Source of the DNA: Chamaesiphon sp. 341R_metabat_111
GTDB lineage: Bacteria > Cyanobacteriota > Cyanobacteriia > Cyanobacteriales > Chamaesiphonaceae
Length of the DNA: 39,082 nucleotides
Assembly (NCBI GenBank): GCA_025351825.1
Contig: JANXVE010000064.1
Location: forward strand, 1-39,082
Reading direction: 5' to 3'
Positions 27,952-36,807 of the stretch are shown here, in pieces (position 1 is the stretch's first letter; each line of letters starts with the position of its first letter). The translations under genes were made by a program, and so were the position numbers. The notes under the pieces are model-generated. The model saw nothing but the letters and a program-made list of their open reading frames with translations. It made no database searches and was not told the DNA's origin.

Positions 27952-28914
27952 TTAACTCATCTCTAGCATCCGTTGCATCGGACGTAAAGCGGCTAATCTA
28001 ACATCTTCAGGCATTGTAATTTCTGGAGTCCGATCGCGCATTGCCAGATACAATTTCTCTAGGGTATTCAGTCGCATGTGCGGGCATTCATTACAAGCAC
28101 AATTAGTCGTCGGCGGTGCGGGAATAAAATGCTTATCGGGTTGAGCCTTTTGCATCTGATGGATGATTCCTGGCTCAGTGGCGATGATAAATTGGCGGCT
28201 AGAACTTTCAGCAGTGTATTTTAATAACGCACTAGTCGAACCGATAAAATCGGCATGTTGTAATACAGCTTCCTCGCATTCTGGATGGGCGATTACTTCA
28301 GCATTGGGATGATTAATTTTGAGCTGAATTAACTTTTTCTCGGAGAAAATCTCATGCACCATACAGCTCCCTTGCCATAGTACCATCTCTCGATCGGCTT
28401 GCTGCAGCACATACCGACCAAGATTGCGATCGGGTGCGAAGATAATTCCCTGTTCTGGGGGGATTTGTTTAACAATTTTGACCGCATTAGAACTTGTACA
28501 GATAATATCACTGAGGGCTTTAATATCTGCCGTACAATTAATATATGAAATCACAATATGGTCGGGATATTTAGCCTTAAACTCTGCAAATTCTTGCGGC
28601 GGACAGCTATCAGCCAGCGAACATCCAGCGGCTAAATCTGGTAATAATACCAACTTTTGAGGATTTAAAATCTTGGCAGTTTCCGCCATAAAGTGAACAC
28701 CAGCGAAGACGATGACATCGGCATCGGTACTAGCCGCTCGGCGGGACAGTTCCAACGAGTCACCGATAAAATCTGCTACATCTTGGATCTCTGAATCCTG
28801 GTAATAGTGTGCCAAGATCGCCGCATTCATCGATTTTTTTAGCTCCTGAATTGCAGCTACAACATCTACAGGAATTCGATCTTGACTAGCAGTTGGGCGT
28901 GCGGTGACAAACAT
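27952..28914 (-). CDS. nadA: Quinolinate synthase A
   Basis: The 320-aa product condenses iminoaspartate with DHAP to quinolinate in NAD synthesis and carries a 4Fe-4S cluster. The three cluster cysteines are expected in [20 protein letters not shown] and [19 protein letters not shown]. Other family blocks are [37 protein letters not shown] and [11 protein letters not shown]. The ATG at 28914 is the only start that gives the family length. It is downstream of the dihydroorotase-family gene on the same strand but beyond a strong hairpin. nadB is not adjacent. Confidence 0.95.
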   Translation of the reverse strand: MFVTARPTASQDRIPVDVVAAIQELKKSMNAAILAHYYQDSEIQDVADFIGDSLELSRRAASTDADVIVFAGVHFMAETAKILNPQKLVLLPDLAAGCSLADSCPPQEFAEFKAKYPDHIVISYINCTADIKALSDIICTSSNAVKIVKQIPPEQGIIFAPDRNLGRYVLQQADREMVLWQGSCMVHEIFSEKKLIQLKINHPNAEVIAHPECEEAVLQHADFIGSTSALLKYTAESSSRQFIIATEPGIIHQMQKAQPDKHFIPAPPTTNCACNECPHMRLNTLEKLYLAMRDRTPEITMPEDVRLAALRPMQRMLEMS

Positions 28915-29015
28915 TTGGATTGCAGATATTAGACGATTGGATTCAACTTATCTCAATTATAGTAGATTCTACCAAAATGCCAAGCGATCGAGATCGATTT
29001 GTCAGTGGTTAAGAC

Positions 29016-29048
29016 ACAAACCCAACTTTTCCAAAAAGTCGGGTTTGT
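29016..29048. terminator. Hairpin terminator repeat, copy 2
   Basis: ACAAACCCAACTTTT (29016-29030) and AAAAGTCGGGTTTGT (29034-29048) pair with one mismatch. The sequence, with flanks, is almost identical to 8273-8307. It lies ten bases past the stop of the dihydroorotase-family gene (minus strand). Confidence 0.72.
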
Positions 29049-29057
29049 AGCTAGGGC

Positions 29058-30383
29058 TTAAGCATTTCCGTCAAATCTGAGAGCCTTGCCTTTGATTTCC
29101 GATCGAATCGTCCCCTTTTCATACACAATATTTCCATTGACGATCGTGTAAACCGGATACCCAGTTAGATTCCAGTCCTCAAAAGGACTCCAGCCGCATT
29201 TGCTAACGATATCTTTGCGTTCGACTAGGTGATAATTTTCGACATCTACTAAGACTAGATCCGCATCATAGCCGACCGAGATTGCGCCCTTATTAGGAAT
29301 ATCATAAGCCTTGGCGACAGCGGTAGACATCCAATTTGAGACTTGCTCGATCGTGCATTTACCCGCAACTGCTTGGGTGAGCATGATGGGCAGCGATGTC
29401 TCGACTCCAGGCATCCCCGATGGAGTGTTGGGATAACCTTTAGCTTTTTCGTCTAATGTATGGGGGGCGTGATCTGTAGCAATGAAATCGATCGTGCCAT
29501 CCAATAATCCCGCCCACAAGACCTGATTATCATGGTGACTCCGCAGCGGTGGATTCATCTGAGCGAGGGTGCCAATGGCTGCATAAGCATCGGTATTGAG
29601 CATTAGATGCTGGGGTGTGACTTCGGCTGTCACCCAGGCTGGTTTGTCCTGACGGAGCAATTCGACTTCTTCGGCGGTGGAGAGATGGAGGATGTGCAGC
29701 CGTCGTTGATATTTTTTTGACAATCCCAGGGCGAGTTGGGTGGCATTTAGAGCGGCTTGATTGTCTTGAATTTGGGAATGGACTGCCGGATCTTTACTAC
29801 CTGCAAACTCCAGCTTGCGTTGATTAATCCGAGCTTGATCTTCGGCATGAACGGCGATTAAGCGTTCTCCTTTGGCAAAGATCGGCTCTAAAGCTTCAGC
29901 CGTACTCACGAGCAGATCGCCATGTGCCGAACCCATGAATATTTTGATGCCACAGGCAGGGCTGGCAGTCAGAATATCTGGTAAGTTCGCGGGTGTTGCC
30001 CCGATAAAGAAGCCATAATTGACAATACTCTTCTGGGAAGCTCGATCGAGTTTATCGTCCAGAGCTGCCTGGGTAATCGTCAACGGTACTGTATTGGGCA
30101 TCTCTAGAAACGATGTCACCCCACCTTTGGCACACGCTCGACTGGCAGTAGCTAGATCCTCCTTGTGCTCCAATCCAGGCTCCCGAAAATGGACTTGTGG
30201 ATCGATGACTCCAGGCAACAAAACCAGTCCAGTTGCGTCAATATCTCTACTTACCTCAGTAGTGGCGATCCTCGCCGCAATCTCGACAATTCGTTCATCC
30301 CGCACCAAGACATCGCCCGTTAGCCACGTTCCATCAGCCAAGAGGATTCGAGCATGACGGATTAGCAAAGAATTGACGTTCAT
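29058..30383 (-). CDS. pyrC: Dihydroorotase-family amidohydrolase
   Basis: The 441-aa product matches the class I dihydroorotase family (pyrimidine synthesis): LLPGVIDPQVHFREPGLEHKED, SFLEMPNTVPLT, GIKIFMG (lysine expected to bridge the metals), ILHLSTAEEVELL, VTAEVTPQHLML, FIATDHAPHTLDEKAKG and SGMPGVETSLPIML. The first metal motif reads DPQVHFR rather than DxHVHxR, so one histidine ligand is glutamine. Similar Q-containing sequences exist among annotated dihydroorotases, so it may be active with an altered site, or may be a different amidohydrolase. The ATG at 30383 is chosen over an upstream start at 30446 because the upstream residues fall in a dispersed repeat (TTCGCGAAGCGTAGGCAAAG). Confidence 0.82.
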   Translation of the reverse strand: MNVNSLLIRHARILLADGTWLTGDVLVRDERIVEIAARIATTEVSRDIDATGLVLLPGVIDPQVHFREPGLEHKEDLATASRACAKGGVTSFLEMPNTVPLTITQAALDDKLDRASQKSIVNYGFFIGATPANLPDILTASPACGIKIFMGSAHGDLLVSTAEALEPIFAKGERLIAVHAEDQARINQRKLEFAGSKDPAVHSQIQDNQAALNATQLALGLSKKYQRRLHILHLSTAEEVELLRQDKPAWVTAEVTPQHLMLNTDAYAAIGTLAQMNPPLRSHHDNQVLWAGLLDGTIDFIATDHAPHTLDEKAKGYPNTPSGMPGVETSLPIMLTQAVAGKCTIEQVSNWMSTAVAKAYDIPNKGAISVGYDADLVLVDVENYHLVERKDIVSKCGWSPFEDWNLTGYPVYTIVNGNIVYEKGTIRSEIKGKALRFDGNA

Positions 30384-30384
30384 A

Positions 30385-30415
30385 TTCGTTCGCGAAGCGT
30401 AGGCAAAGCCTAATC
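30385..30415. repeat. Dispersed palindromic repeat (CGCGAAGCGTAGGC)
   Basis: TTCGCGAAGCGTAGGCAAAGCC is a familiar short intergenic repeat of cyanobacteria. It sits directly before the preferred start of the dihydroorotase-family gene. A related GGCTTCGCC lies near 2649. Confidence 0.45.
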
Positions 30416-30655
30416 GCTCAAATAAAAGGGCATAATTAATACACAAAGCAACTATATTAAAGACTAGATCGGCAGTTCGGACAATCTAGGCTTACTTAAA
30501 TGCTTTTGTTACCTAGTTAAAATTTTACAGCACAATTACTGAGTTCATTAACAAATCGACCGTGTATTTTTGAACAAGGTCGATTTTAGAGATATAAATT
30601 TAACTACATCTGAACTTAAACCCGTCCACTTACTTATTTCTCGTCAGTCATTTTT

Positions 30656-31336
30656 ATGAATTACGAACAGCCGCAGCCCGAATCCGAATCAGAAACCACC
30701 TCAGAACACCACGATAAATTTGCCGCAGACGGCAACAACGCCGATCCAACACCTAAAGATGAAAATCCGTGGGTAGAGACTCTAAAAACAATTGGATTGA
30801 GTGCTGTGCTGGCATTGGGGATTCGGGGTTTTGTAGCTGAGGCGCGTTACATTCCGTCTGGTTCGATGCTACCAACATTACAAATTAACGATCGATTAAT
30901 TATCGACAAAATTAGCTACCGCGTCACCAATCCCGTTCGTGGTGATATTGTCGTTTTCAACCCTACTGCCCAATTAGAAAGTGAAAAAGACGATGATGGC
31001 AAGCAGAAGTTCAACGAAGCTTTCATCAAAAGAGTAATCGGTTTACCAGGCGATAAAATTGATGTCAAAGGCGGTAAAGTTTACATCAATGGCAAAGTTA
31101 TCGTTGAAAAGTATCTGGGTGAAGCTCCCCAATACAACTGGAGTAGCACCGAACTAACACCCGATGGAATTGTCCCTGAAGGTCACTATTTAGTATTGGG
31201 TGACAACCGCAACAATAGCTATGATAGTCACTACTGGGGCTTTGTACCCAAAGAAAAAATCGTCGGCAAAGCAACAGTTAGATTTTGGCCAATTAATCGT
31301 GCAGGTGGCATCAATCCGCAGCCGGATTATAAGTAG
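30656..31336 (+). CDS. lepB: Signal peptidase I
   Basis: The 226-aa product removes signal peptides from exported proteins at the plasma or thylakoid membrane. The catalytic serine is in IPSGSMLPTL (Ser70) and the general-base lysine in FIKRVIGLPGDK (Lys125). The final box LVLGDNRNNSYDSHYWGFVP is typical. An acidic, disordered N-terminus of about 38 residues precedes the single membrane span (TIGLSAVLALGIRGF). The start at 30656 is the first ATG after a 200-base AT-rich upstream region. Cyanobacteria usually have two such enzymes; which one this is cannot be told. Confidence 0.94.
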   Translation: MNYEQPQPESESETTSEHHDKFAADGNNADPTPKDENPWVETLKTIGLSAVLALGIRGFVAEARYIPSGSMLPTLQINDRLIIDKISYRVTNPVRGDIVVFNPTAQLESEKDDDGKQKFNEAFIKRVIGLPGDKIDVKGGKVYINGKVIVEKYLGEAPQYNWSSTELTPDGIVPEGHYLVLGDNRNNSYDSHYWGFVPKEKIVGKATVRFWPINRAGGINPQPDYK

Positions 31337-31376
31337 GTGGGGGATTGGGGGACTGGGGGACTTGGGGACTGGGAGA
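31337..31376 (+). repeat. G-rich tandem repeat after lepB
   Basis: Units of GGGGGACT and GGGGACTT begin at the lepB stop and contain few C residues. It is the G-rich partner of the C-rich leaders, here on the sense strand after a stop. Confidence 0.65.
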
Positions 31377-31385
31377 GATTAATTG

Positions 31386-31435
31386 CTAAACCACTAAATC
31401 ACTAAACCACTAAACCACCAAATCACTATCCACTA
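31386..31435 (+). repeat. CTAAACCA heptad array before the DUF72 gene
   Basis: Six to seven degenerate copies of CTAAACCA/CTAAATCA end five bases before the DUF72 ATG. The tract has no G in 50 bases. No ribosome binding site is present. Confidence 0.72.
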
Positions 31436-31439
31436 AAAA

Positions 31440-32294
31440 ATGTCTATCTCAATTGGCTGTGCAATTTGGTCTTATCCTGGCTGGGTGGGTGAAGTTTATC
31501 CACCTAAAACGCCAGGGAAGGATTTTTTGCGGGTGTATAGCCACCATTTCCCCGCAGTCGAGGGAAATACCACTTTTTATGCAATTCCAGATCGCGCAAC
31601 TATCGATCGTTGGATCGCCCAGACACCACCTGGCTTTAAGTTCTATCTCAAGTTTCCGCGATCGATTACTCACAATGGTTTATTAGAACCTTGCATTCTG
31701 GCGGCTCAAGCATTTATTTCCCAGATGCAAGAATTGGGCGACAAATTGGGAGTGATGTTTATACAATTGCCGCCTAATTATACGCCTGAGAGATTTGTAG
31801 ACTTAACTGCATTTCTAATAGCTTTATCGAGACAAGATGTTTCGCTCGCATTAGAAGTTCGACAGCTAGATTGGTTCAAATCTCCCCATCGAGAGCGGTT
31901 AAATGAGTTATTGACTAAATTGGATATTGGTCGAGTGATTCTTGATTCACGATCGATTTATGAGGCTGATAAAAGTGGTGAAGTTGTTATTGCTTGCAAG
32001 AAACCGCAGGTACCGATCGATCTGACACTGACGGCACCTTTTACTCTAATTCGGTATGTTTCTCATCCGGTGCAATCTGCAAATCAGATCTGGCTGGAGG
32101 GATGGGCAAATCAGATTCACACATGGTTGCAGCAAGATATTCAAGTATCAATGTTTTTTCACTGTCCGATCGAGGTGAAATCCCCGATTAATGCGCGTTA
32201 TTTCCATGAGATGTTGGTGGACTATGGTGTGGAGATAAATTCATTACCACTAAAACTTATAGATGATTCACCAGTGCAATTAAACTTGTTTTGA
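31440..32294 (+). CDS. DUF72 domain protein
   Basis: The 284-aa product matches the DUF72/YecE family, TIM-barrel-like proteins of unknown function. It opens with SIGCAIWSYPGWVGEVYPPK, then FPAVEGNTTFYAIPDRATID and GFKFYLKFPRSITH, and continues with LALEVRQLDWF and VILDSRSIYEADKSG. The WSYPGWxGxxYP start and the EGNTTFY segment are diagnostic. The ATG at 31440 follows directly on a CTAAACCA repeat array. lepB is 100 bases upstream on the same strand but separated by the repeat arrays, so co-transcription is possible yet unsupported. Confidence 0.88.
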   Translation: MSISIGCAIWSYPGWVGEVYPPKTPGKDFLRVYSHHFPAVEGNTTFYAIPDRATIDRWIAQTPPGFKFYLKFPRSITHNGLLEPCILAAQAFISQMQELGDKLGVMFIQLPPNYTPERFVDLTAFLIALSRQDVSLALEVRQLDWFKSPHRERLNELLTKLDIGRVILDSRSIYEADKSGEVVIACKKPQVPIDLTLTAPFTLIRYVSHPVQSANQIWLEGWANQIHTWLQQDIQVSMFFHCPIEVKSPINARYFHEMLVDYGVEINSLPLKLIDDSPVQLNLF

Positions 32295-32426
32295 TTATTG
32301 TTAACGCCGCAGAATAAACCTGAAAATAACCGTTGGACAAACCTGTCCAACCCCGCCAGAAACTTACGCATGTCTATTTTATCAACGAAATTAAAACCCG
32401 ATCGAGCAATCCATTATCCAGTTATT

Positions 32427-33683
32427 CTAGGTCACATCTTCCAAGACATGGCGATTGTTATTCCACGTCCAAATACCCGCGATAATCACAATCAAACTCA
32501 CGCCCCACAAGACTGGCTGTAGTCCAAATTCATCAGTGGCAGGACCAGTAATGATTAGGGGAATAGCTACTGCAATATTGACCGCATTATTTTGAAATCC
32601 AAAGACTTTTCCCCGCATTGATTCTGGAGTTTTCTCTTGGATCAGAGTCTGCATGGGTACCGCGATTAGTGAAGCACCCAACCCTAGAACTCCAGCGCAT
32701 AGTAAGCCGACTAATAAATTATTTACAAACGTGAATATTGCTAGCACAATACTCATGCTGATGAAGCCAATTAGGGGTAAAGACTTTTGTTGAATCCGAC
32801 TGCCCCAATGACCTAAAATTCCAGCTCCAAGTACCAGTCCAATTCCCATTGCTGCGACTAAAAATCCAAATTGTTCTGGCCTCAAACCAACTTTCTCCGT
32901 GAGCTTAATCGAGAGAATTGGCAGAGCAGCTATTGTCGAAAACAACACAGCCAATTGCACCATTGCATTTAACAATATTTTATTACTTTGTAGATATCTT
33001 AGACCTATCTTTAATTCTTCCCAAGGCCTAATTTTCTCAGCATGTCTACTGGTATCAATGTTTTCATTTACTCGAACTAGCTGCCCTAATCCAGCAGCGA
33101 TGAAATAAAGGACTGCGACTAAGACTTCTCTGCCGCCAGTTTGACTAATACTACTTGCCGCAGTCAAAAGTGGTTCGCCGATCGCAAATCCGACAATCAG
33201 GGAAGCCATTGTGGTGGTTGTAAATAAGGCATTTGCTGTCAGTAAGTTTTCTGGCTTAACCACTAGTGGAATTGCTGACTGTTCGGCTGGAGCAAATGCT
33301 TGAGTTACTACCGAGATCGCAAAAGTGATTAGCAATAAAATCACAAATTCTTTTGGTAAAATTGGCAATAATAAGATTAATCCACCGCGAATAATATCTG
33401 AAAATACCATAATCTTCTTTTTGGGATATCGATCGACAAATATCCCCGCTGCTGCACCAAATAAAATTGCTGGAATAGTTGTAGCAATCATCAGGTAAGA
33501 GCTAGAAGATGCGGCATACTTGATTGGGACGTTGTAGCTAGTTAATAAAGCAATTGACATCACCAACAGCACTTTATCAGCAACCTGTGAGACAATCTGC
33601 CCCATCCATAAGAATAAAAATGCTTTGTTTTTGAGCAGAGCCTTAAATCCACTCGCCTCTGTAGGGGTTTTCGCAGGTATCAT
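32427..33683 (-). CDS. MFS transporter (EntS/MFS_3-like)
   Basis: The 418-aa product has the two-times-six-span layout of the major facilitator superfamily. The first span follows FKALLKNKAFLFLWMGQIVSQVADK, and VDRYPKKKIMVFSDIIRGG is the conserved loop between spans 2 and 3. A second-half GAGILGHWGSRIQQK and GKVFGFQNNAVNIAVAIPL complete the fold. The pattern suggests a drug or siderophore exporter, but no substrate can be assigned. The frame is open to 33740, but those 19 residues lie in a G-rich repeat tract, so the ATG at 33683 is chosen. It is divergent from argS and convergent with the DUF72 gene. Confidence 0.85.
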   Translation of the reverse strand: MIPAKTPTEASGFKALLKNKAFLFLWMGQIVSQVADKVLLVMSIALLTSYNVPIKYAASSSSYLMIATTIPAILFGAAAGIFVDRYPKKKIMVFSDIIRGGLILLLPILPKEFVILLLITFAISVVTQAFAPAEQSAIPLVVKPENLLTANALFTTTTMASLIVGFAIGEPLLTAASSISQTGGREVLVAVLYFIAAGLGQLVRVNENIDTSRHAEKIRPWEELKIGLRYLQSNKILLNAMVQLAVLFSTIAALPILSIKLTEKVGLRPEQFGFLVAAMGIGLVLGAGILGHWGSRIQQKSLPLIGFISMSIVLAIFTFVNNLLVGLLCAGVLGLGASLIAVPMQTLIQEKTPESMRGKVFGFQNNAVNIAVAIPLIITGPATDEFGLQPVLWGVSLIVIIAGIWTWNNNRHVLEDVT

Positions 33684-33687
33684 AGGC

Positions 33688-33765
33688 TGAGTTAGGGAAA
33701 GGGGGGGAGGGGGCGTGGGGGCGCGGGAGCATGGGAGCATGGGAGCATGGGAGCATGAGATTATC
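33688..33765 (-). repeat. C-rich (sense) tandem repeat before the MFS gene
   Basis: On the plus strand this reads GGGAGCAT repeated four times at 33725-33758, with more degenerate G-rich units (GGGGGCGT, GGGGGAGG) down to about 33695. On the MFS sense strand it is C-rich and ends just upstream of the preferred start. Perfect repeats of this kind are prone to slippage. Confidence 0.7.
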
Positions 33766-33925
33766 TATTCACTATCCATTACTCCGAACTCCCAACTCCC
33801 ATCTGTAGCGATTGTACTCACTTATGGATCGAAAAGTTTGGTGGGGTGTGACAGTCGAGTTAGTGGACAGTCGATCGGGGATGGGGGATAGTGAGTAGTA
33901 AGCATTAATTCGTCCCACGCCTGAT

Positions 33926-35683
33926 ATGAACCCCACTATTGCATATTTGACTACTCAACTCGATCGAGCGATTGTTGCGGCATTGGGGGCTGATTATGCG
34001 GGCACAGATCCACTATTAGGGCTGTCGAGCAATCCGAAATTTGGGGATTATCAGGCAAATATGGCGATGGGATTGTCTAAGCAGTTGGGACAGTCGCCGC
34101 GCGCAATTGCTCAATCGATCGTCGATAATCTGGATGTGTCGGAACTCTGCGAAGTTCCGCAAATTGCTGGGCCAGGATTTATTAATTTTACTGTTAAACC
34201 TAGCTATCTCACCACCCAATTGCAAGCGATGCATTTGGATAGCCGTTTGGGTGTAGCTATGGCGGAGAAACCGCAGCGAGTAGTAGTCGATTTTTCGAGT
34301 CCGAATATTGCTAAAGAAATGCACGTTGGACACTTACGATCGACTATCTTGGGTGATTGTATCGCACGGGTATTGGAATTTCGCGGACATGATGTCCTGA
34401 GGCTCAATCATGTGGGTGATTGGGGTACGCAGTTTGGGATGTTAATTCTCTATTTGCGGGAGGCTTATCCTCAAGCTTTAATTACTGCTGATGCACTGGA
34501 TTTAGGCGATCTAGTTGCTTTGTATAAAAAGGCTAAACAACGGTTTGATGAAGATCCAGAATTTCAGGAGGCAGCTAGAAAAGAGGTAGTCAAATTACAG
34601 GCAAAAGATCCAGATACGATTAAGGCTTGGAACCTGCTATGCGATCAGTCGCGACGGGAATTTCAGGTGATTTATGACAGGTTGAATATTCAGATTGCCG
34701 AACGGGGTGAGTCTTTTTACAATCCTTATTTAGCTGCGGTAGTTGACGATTTACGCACGTCGGGATCATTAGTCGAAAGTAATGGCGCGCAGTGCGTTTT
34801 TCTGGATGGATATGTCAACAGAGAGGGCGATCCATTACCGCTGATCGTACAGAAGACTGATGGTGGCTATAACTACGCAACTACTGACTTAGCGGCTGTC
34901 AGATATCGGATTGAGATCGATCGAGCAGATCGAATTATCTACATCACTGATTCAGGACAATCAGATCATTTCGCTCAGGTATTTCAGGTGGCGAAACTAG
35001 CTAATTGGATTCCCGCAAATGTTGAAATCACCCACGTTCCATTTGGGTTAGTATTAGGTGAAGATGGTAAAAAGATCAAGACTCGATCGGGTGAAACTAT
35101 TAAGCTCAAGGCATTGCTCGATGAGGGCATCGCTACTTTCCGCAAGGATCTAGAGGCTAGATTAGTCGCCGATACCAGACAGGAAACTCCAGAATTCATC
35201 GCCAATAGTGCAGAAGTTGTCGGATTGAGTGCGGTTAAATATGCCGATCTGAGTCAAAATCGGTTGAGTAATTATGTCTTTAGTTATGACAAAATGTTGG
35301 CTTTGCAAGGCAATACTGCACCTTATATGATGTATGCCTATGTGCGAGTACAGGGAATTAGTCGAAAGGGTGGGATTGATTTTGAGCACTTGGGCGACAA
35401 TGCTCTAATTATTCTCAATGAAGAACTAGAGCTTACTCTCGCCAAACATCTGCTGCAATTAGGATCGATTATTACAGAAGTCGAACGAGATTTATTACCA
35501 AATCGATTGTGTCAATACTTGTTTGAACTCAGTCAGAAATACAATCAATTTTATGACAAACACTCTGTGCTTCAAGCTGAAGAACCAGTCCGCACTTCAC
35601 GGCTAATCTTGTCAGATTTGACTGCCAAAGCATTGAAATTAGGACTAGATTTACTCGGTATTCCTGTATTAGAACGGATGTAA
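33926..35683 (+). CDS. argS: Arginyl-tRNA synthetase
   Basis: The 585-aa product charges tRNA(Arg). The class I HIGH motif is [21 protein letters not shown] (HVGH) and the KMSKS equivalent is [19 protein letters not shown]. An N-terminal Add-1-like domain (residues 1-105), [36 protein letters not shown] and the C-terminal DALR anticodon-binding domain (near 460-585, ending [14 protein letters not shown]) are in family order. The ATG at 33926 starts [13 protein letters not shown], the usual beginning. It has its own promoter region, divergent from the MFS gene, and ends at a hairpin. Confidence 0.96.
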   Translation: MNPTIAYLTTQLDRAIVAALGADYAGTDPLLGLSSNPKFGDYQANMAMGLSKQLGQSPRAIAQSIVDNLDVSELCEVPQIAGPGFINFTVKPSYLTTQLQAMHLDSRLGVAMAEKPQRVVVDFSSPNIAKEMHVGHLRSTILGDCIARVLEFRGHDVLRLNHVGDWGTQFGMLILYLREAYPQALITADALDLGDLVALYKKAKQRFDEDPEFQEAARKEVVKLQAKDPDTIKAWNLLCDQSRREFQVIYDRLNIQIAERGESFYNPYLAAVVDDLRTSGSLVESNGAQCVFLDGYVNREGDPLPLIVQKTDGGYNYATTDLAAVRYRIEIDRADRIIYITDSGQSDHFAQVFQVAKLANWIPANVEITHVPFGLVLGEDGKKIKTRSGETIKLKALLDEGIATFRKDLEARLVADTRQETPEFIANSAEVVGLSAVKYADLSQNRLSNYVFSYDKMLALQGNTAPYMMYAYVRVQGISRKGGIDFEHLGDNALIILNEELELTLAKHLLQLGSIITEVERDLLPNRLCQYLFELSQKYNQFYDKHSVLQAEEPVRTSRLILSDLTAKALKLGLDLLGIPVLERM

Positions 35684-35706
35684 CTATTTAGACTAGTGTT
35701 GCCATA

Positions 35707-35733
35707 AAACTGACTTCTTGAAGAAGTCGGGTT
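35707..35733 (+). terminator. Hairpin terminator after argS, repeat copy 3
   Basis: AAACTGACTTC (35707-35717) pairs with GAAGTCGGTTT-like sequence (35723-35733) over 11 bp with one G-T pair, loop TTGAA. The right arm GAAGTCGGGTTTGT is the same as in the repeats at 8273-8307 and 29016-29048. Confidence 0.6.
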
Positions 35734-35762
35734 TGTATATTTCAACCAAACCTTAAAATCAA

Positions 35763-35981
35763 ATGAAACGGACAGATAATAAAACACTTAGCGATATCAA
35801 TGATGCGCCAGATCTACAAAAGCTAGTGCATGACAAGCGATCTCAAAAACGTGCCACCAGTGCTAAAGCTAGTCGTCGCAATCGTCGCTATGAAAATCGG
35901 ATTCTCAGCGCACATACGGCAGGTGAATTTGACGATCGAGAGGATGAAATTGTACCTGAAGATGACGAGGAACCGATCTAA
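35763..35981 (+). CDS. Small basic/acidic hypothetical protein, 72 aa
   Basis: The product has a polar start, a strongly basic middle (KRSQKRATSAKASRRNRRYE, about residues 26-45) and an acidic tail (DDREDEIVPEDDEEPI). It has no cysteines, membrane segment or signal. The ATG at 35763 opens the gene 80 bases after argS, past a hairpin. Its stop overlaps the stop of msrA on the other strand by four bases. I do not recognise a named family; the charge pattern would suit RNA or ribosome contact, an inference only. Coding is supported by the clean frame and the position filling the whole gap. Confidence 0.6.
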   Translation: MKRTDNKTLSDINDAPDLQKLVHDKRSQKRATSAKASRRNRRYENRILSAHTAGEFDDREDEIVPEDDEEPI

Positions 35982-36700
35982 ATCTTCTGTCTCACCAGAT
36001 TTGGAAACTGCTGTTTTAACCTGTTGAGTTTCGGCAGGTCATGCATCACCACATAAGGATAAACAGGATTGCGCTCGATAAAATTTTGATGATAATCTTC
36101 AGCCGGATAAAAGTTGGTTAATGAGACTAGTTGCGTTGCGATCGGTTGAGGAAAAATTTTAGACTGATTAAGCTTTTCAATGTAAGCTTTTGCTACCCGT
36201 TGTTGATCTGCATTAGCAAAGAAAATAGCAGATCGATATTGCTTCCCTTGATCGGGTTCCTGTCGATCTACCTGAGTTGGATCGTGAGCAATAAAGAAGT
36301 AAATCTTCAATAATTGTCCCAAAGAAATTTGGCTGGGATCGTAAGTGATTTTTACTGCTTCTGCATGACTAGTCGAACCACGACTAACGATATCATAGTG
36401 AGCATCACTAGCACTTCCACCCGAAAAGCCAGATACAACATCAGAGACCCCTTTAAGCTGCTCAAATACCGCCTCTACACCCCAAAAGCACCCGCCAGCT
36501 AGGACGATAGTTTGTGTGCCCTTTACTTTCGTTTTTGGCAAATCTATCGCTGGATCGATCGTTTTAATCACTTGAGCCGCTGCGGTGCTGGAACTCGTGA
36601 TAGAGTTGGAAGCTGGTAATCCACAGGCACTAATTATCAGCGGTAATAAAATAACGCTCAAAACTAGACTGGGATAACGATGGAAGTTAGAGGAGAACAT
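35978..36700 (-). CDS. msrA: Peptide-methionine (S)-S-oxide reductase, predicted lipoprotein
   Basis: The 240-aa product repairs methionine-S-sulfoxide. The catalytic cysteine is in LAGGCFWGVEAVFEQLKGV (Cys71), followed by SGFSGGSASDAHYDIVSRGS, HAEAVKITYDP and the NFYPAEDYHQNFI block. The ATG at 36700 is chosen because it begins a lipoprotein signal: basic start, hydrophobic core (SLVLSVILLPLIISACG) and the lipobox ISAC with Cys26. An upstream start at 36793 would bury this signal. The enzyme should be anchored in the plasma or thylakoid membrane facing the periplasm or lumen, unlike most bacterial MsrA, which are cytoplasmic. Confidence 0.88.
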   Translation of the reverse strand: MFSSNFHRYPSLVLSVILLPLIISACGLPASNSITSSSTAAAQVIKTIDPAIDLPKTKVKGTQTIVLAGGCFWGVEAVFEQLKGVSDVVSGFSGGSASDAHYDIVSRGSTSHAEAVKITYDPSQISLGQLLKIYFFIAHDPTQVDRQEPDQGKQYRSAIFFANADQQRVAKAYIEKLNQSKIFPQPIATQLVSLTNFYPAEDYHQNFIERNPVYPYVVMHDLPKLNRLKQQFPNLVRQKI

Positions 36701-36807
36701 ACTAAATCGGCAAAGTGCGATACCGTTACTTTTAATACACAAGCTGGATCGAGCAATGGATTTACGCACATTTCGCCCATCAGGTGAGTTCACTATTTAC
36801 CAATGTT

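Noticed and set aside
31386-31435. Possible CRISPR-like array (regular CTAAACCA repeats)
   Set aside because: Units are only 8 nt and adjoin each other with no spacers; the same holds for the GGGAGCAT and GGGGGACT arrays.
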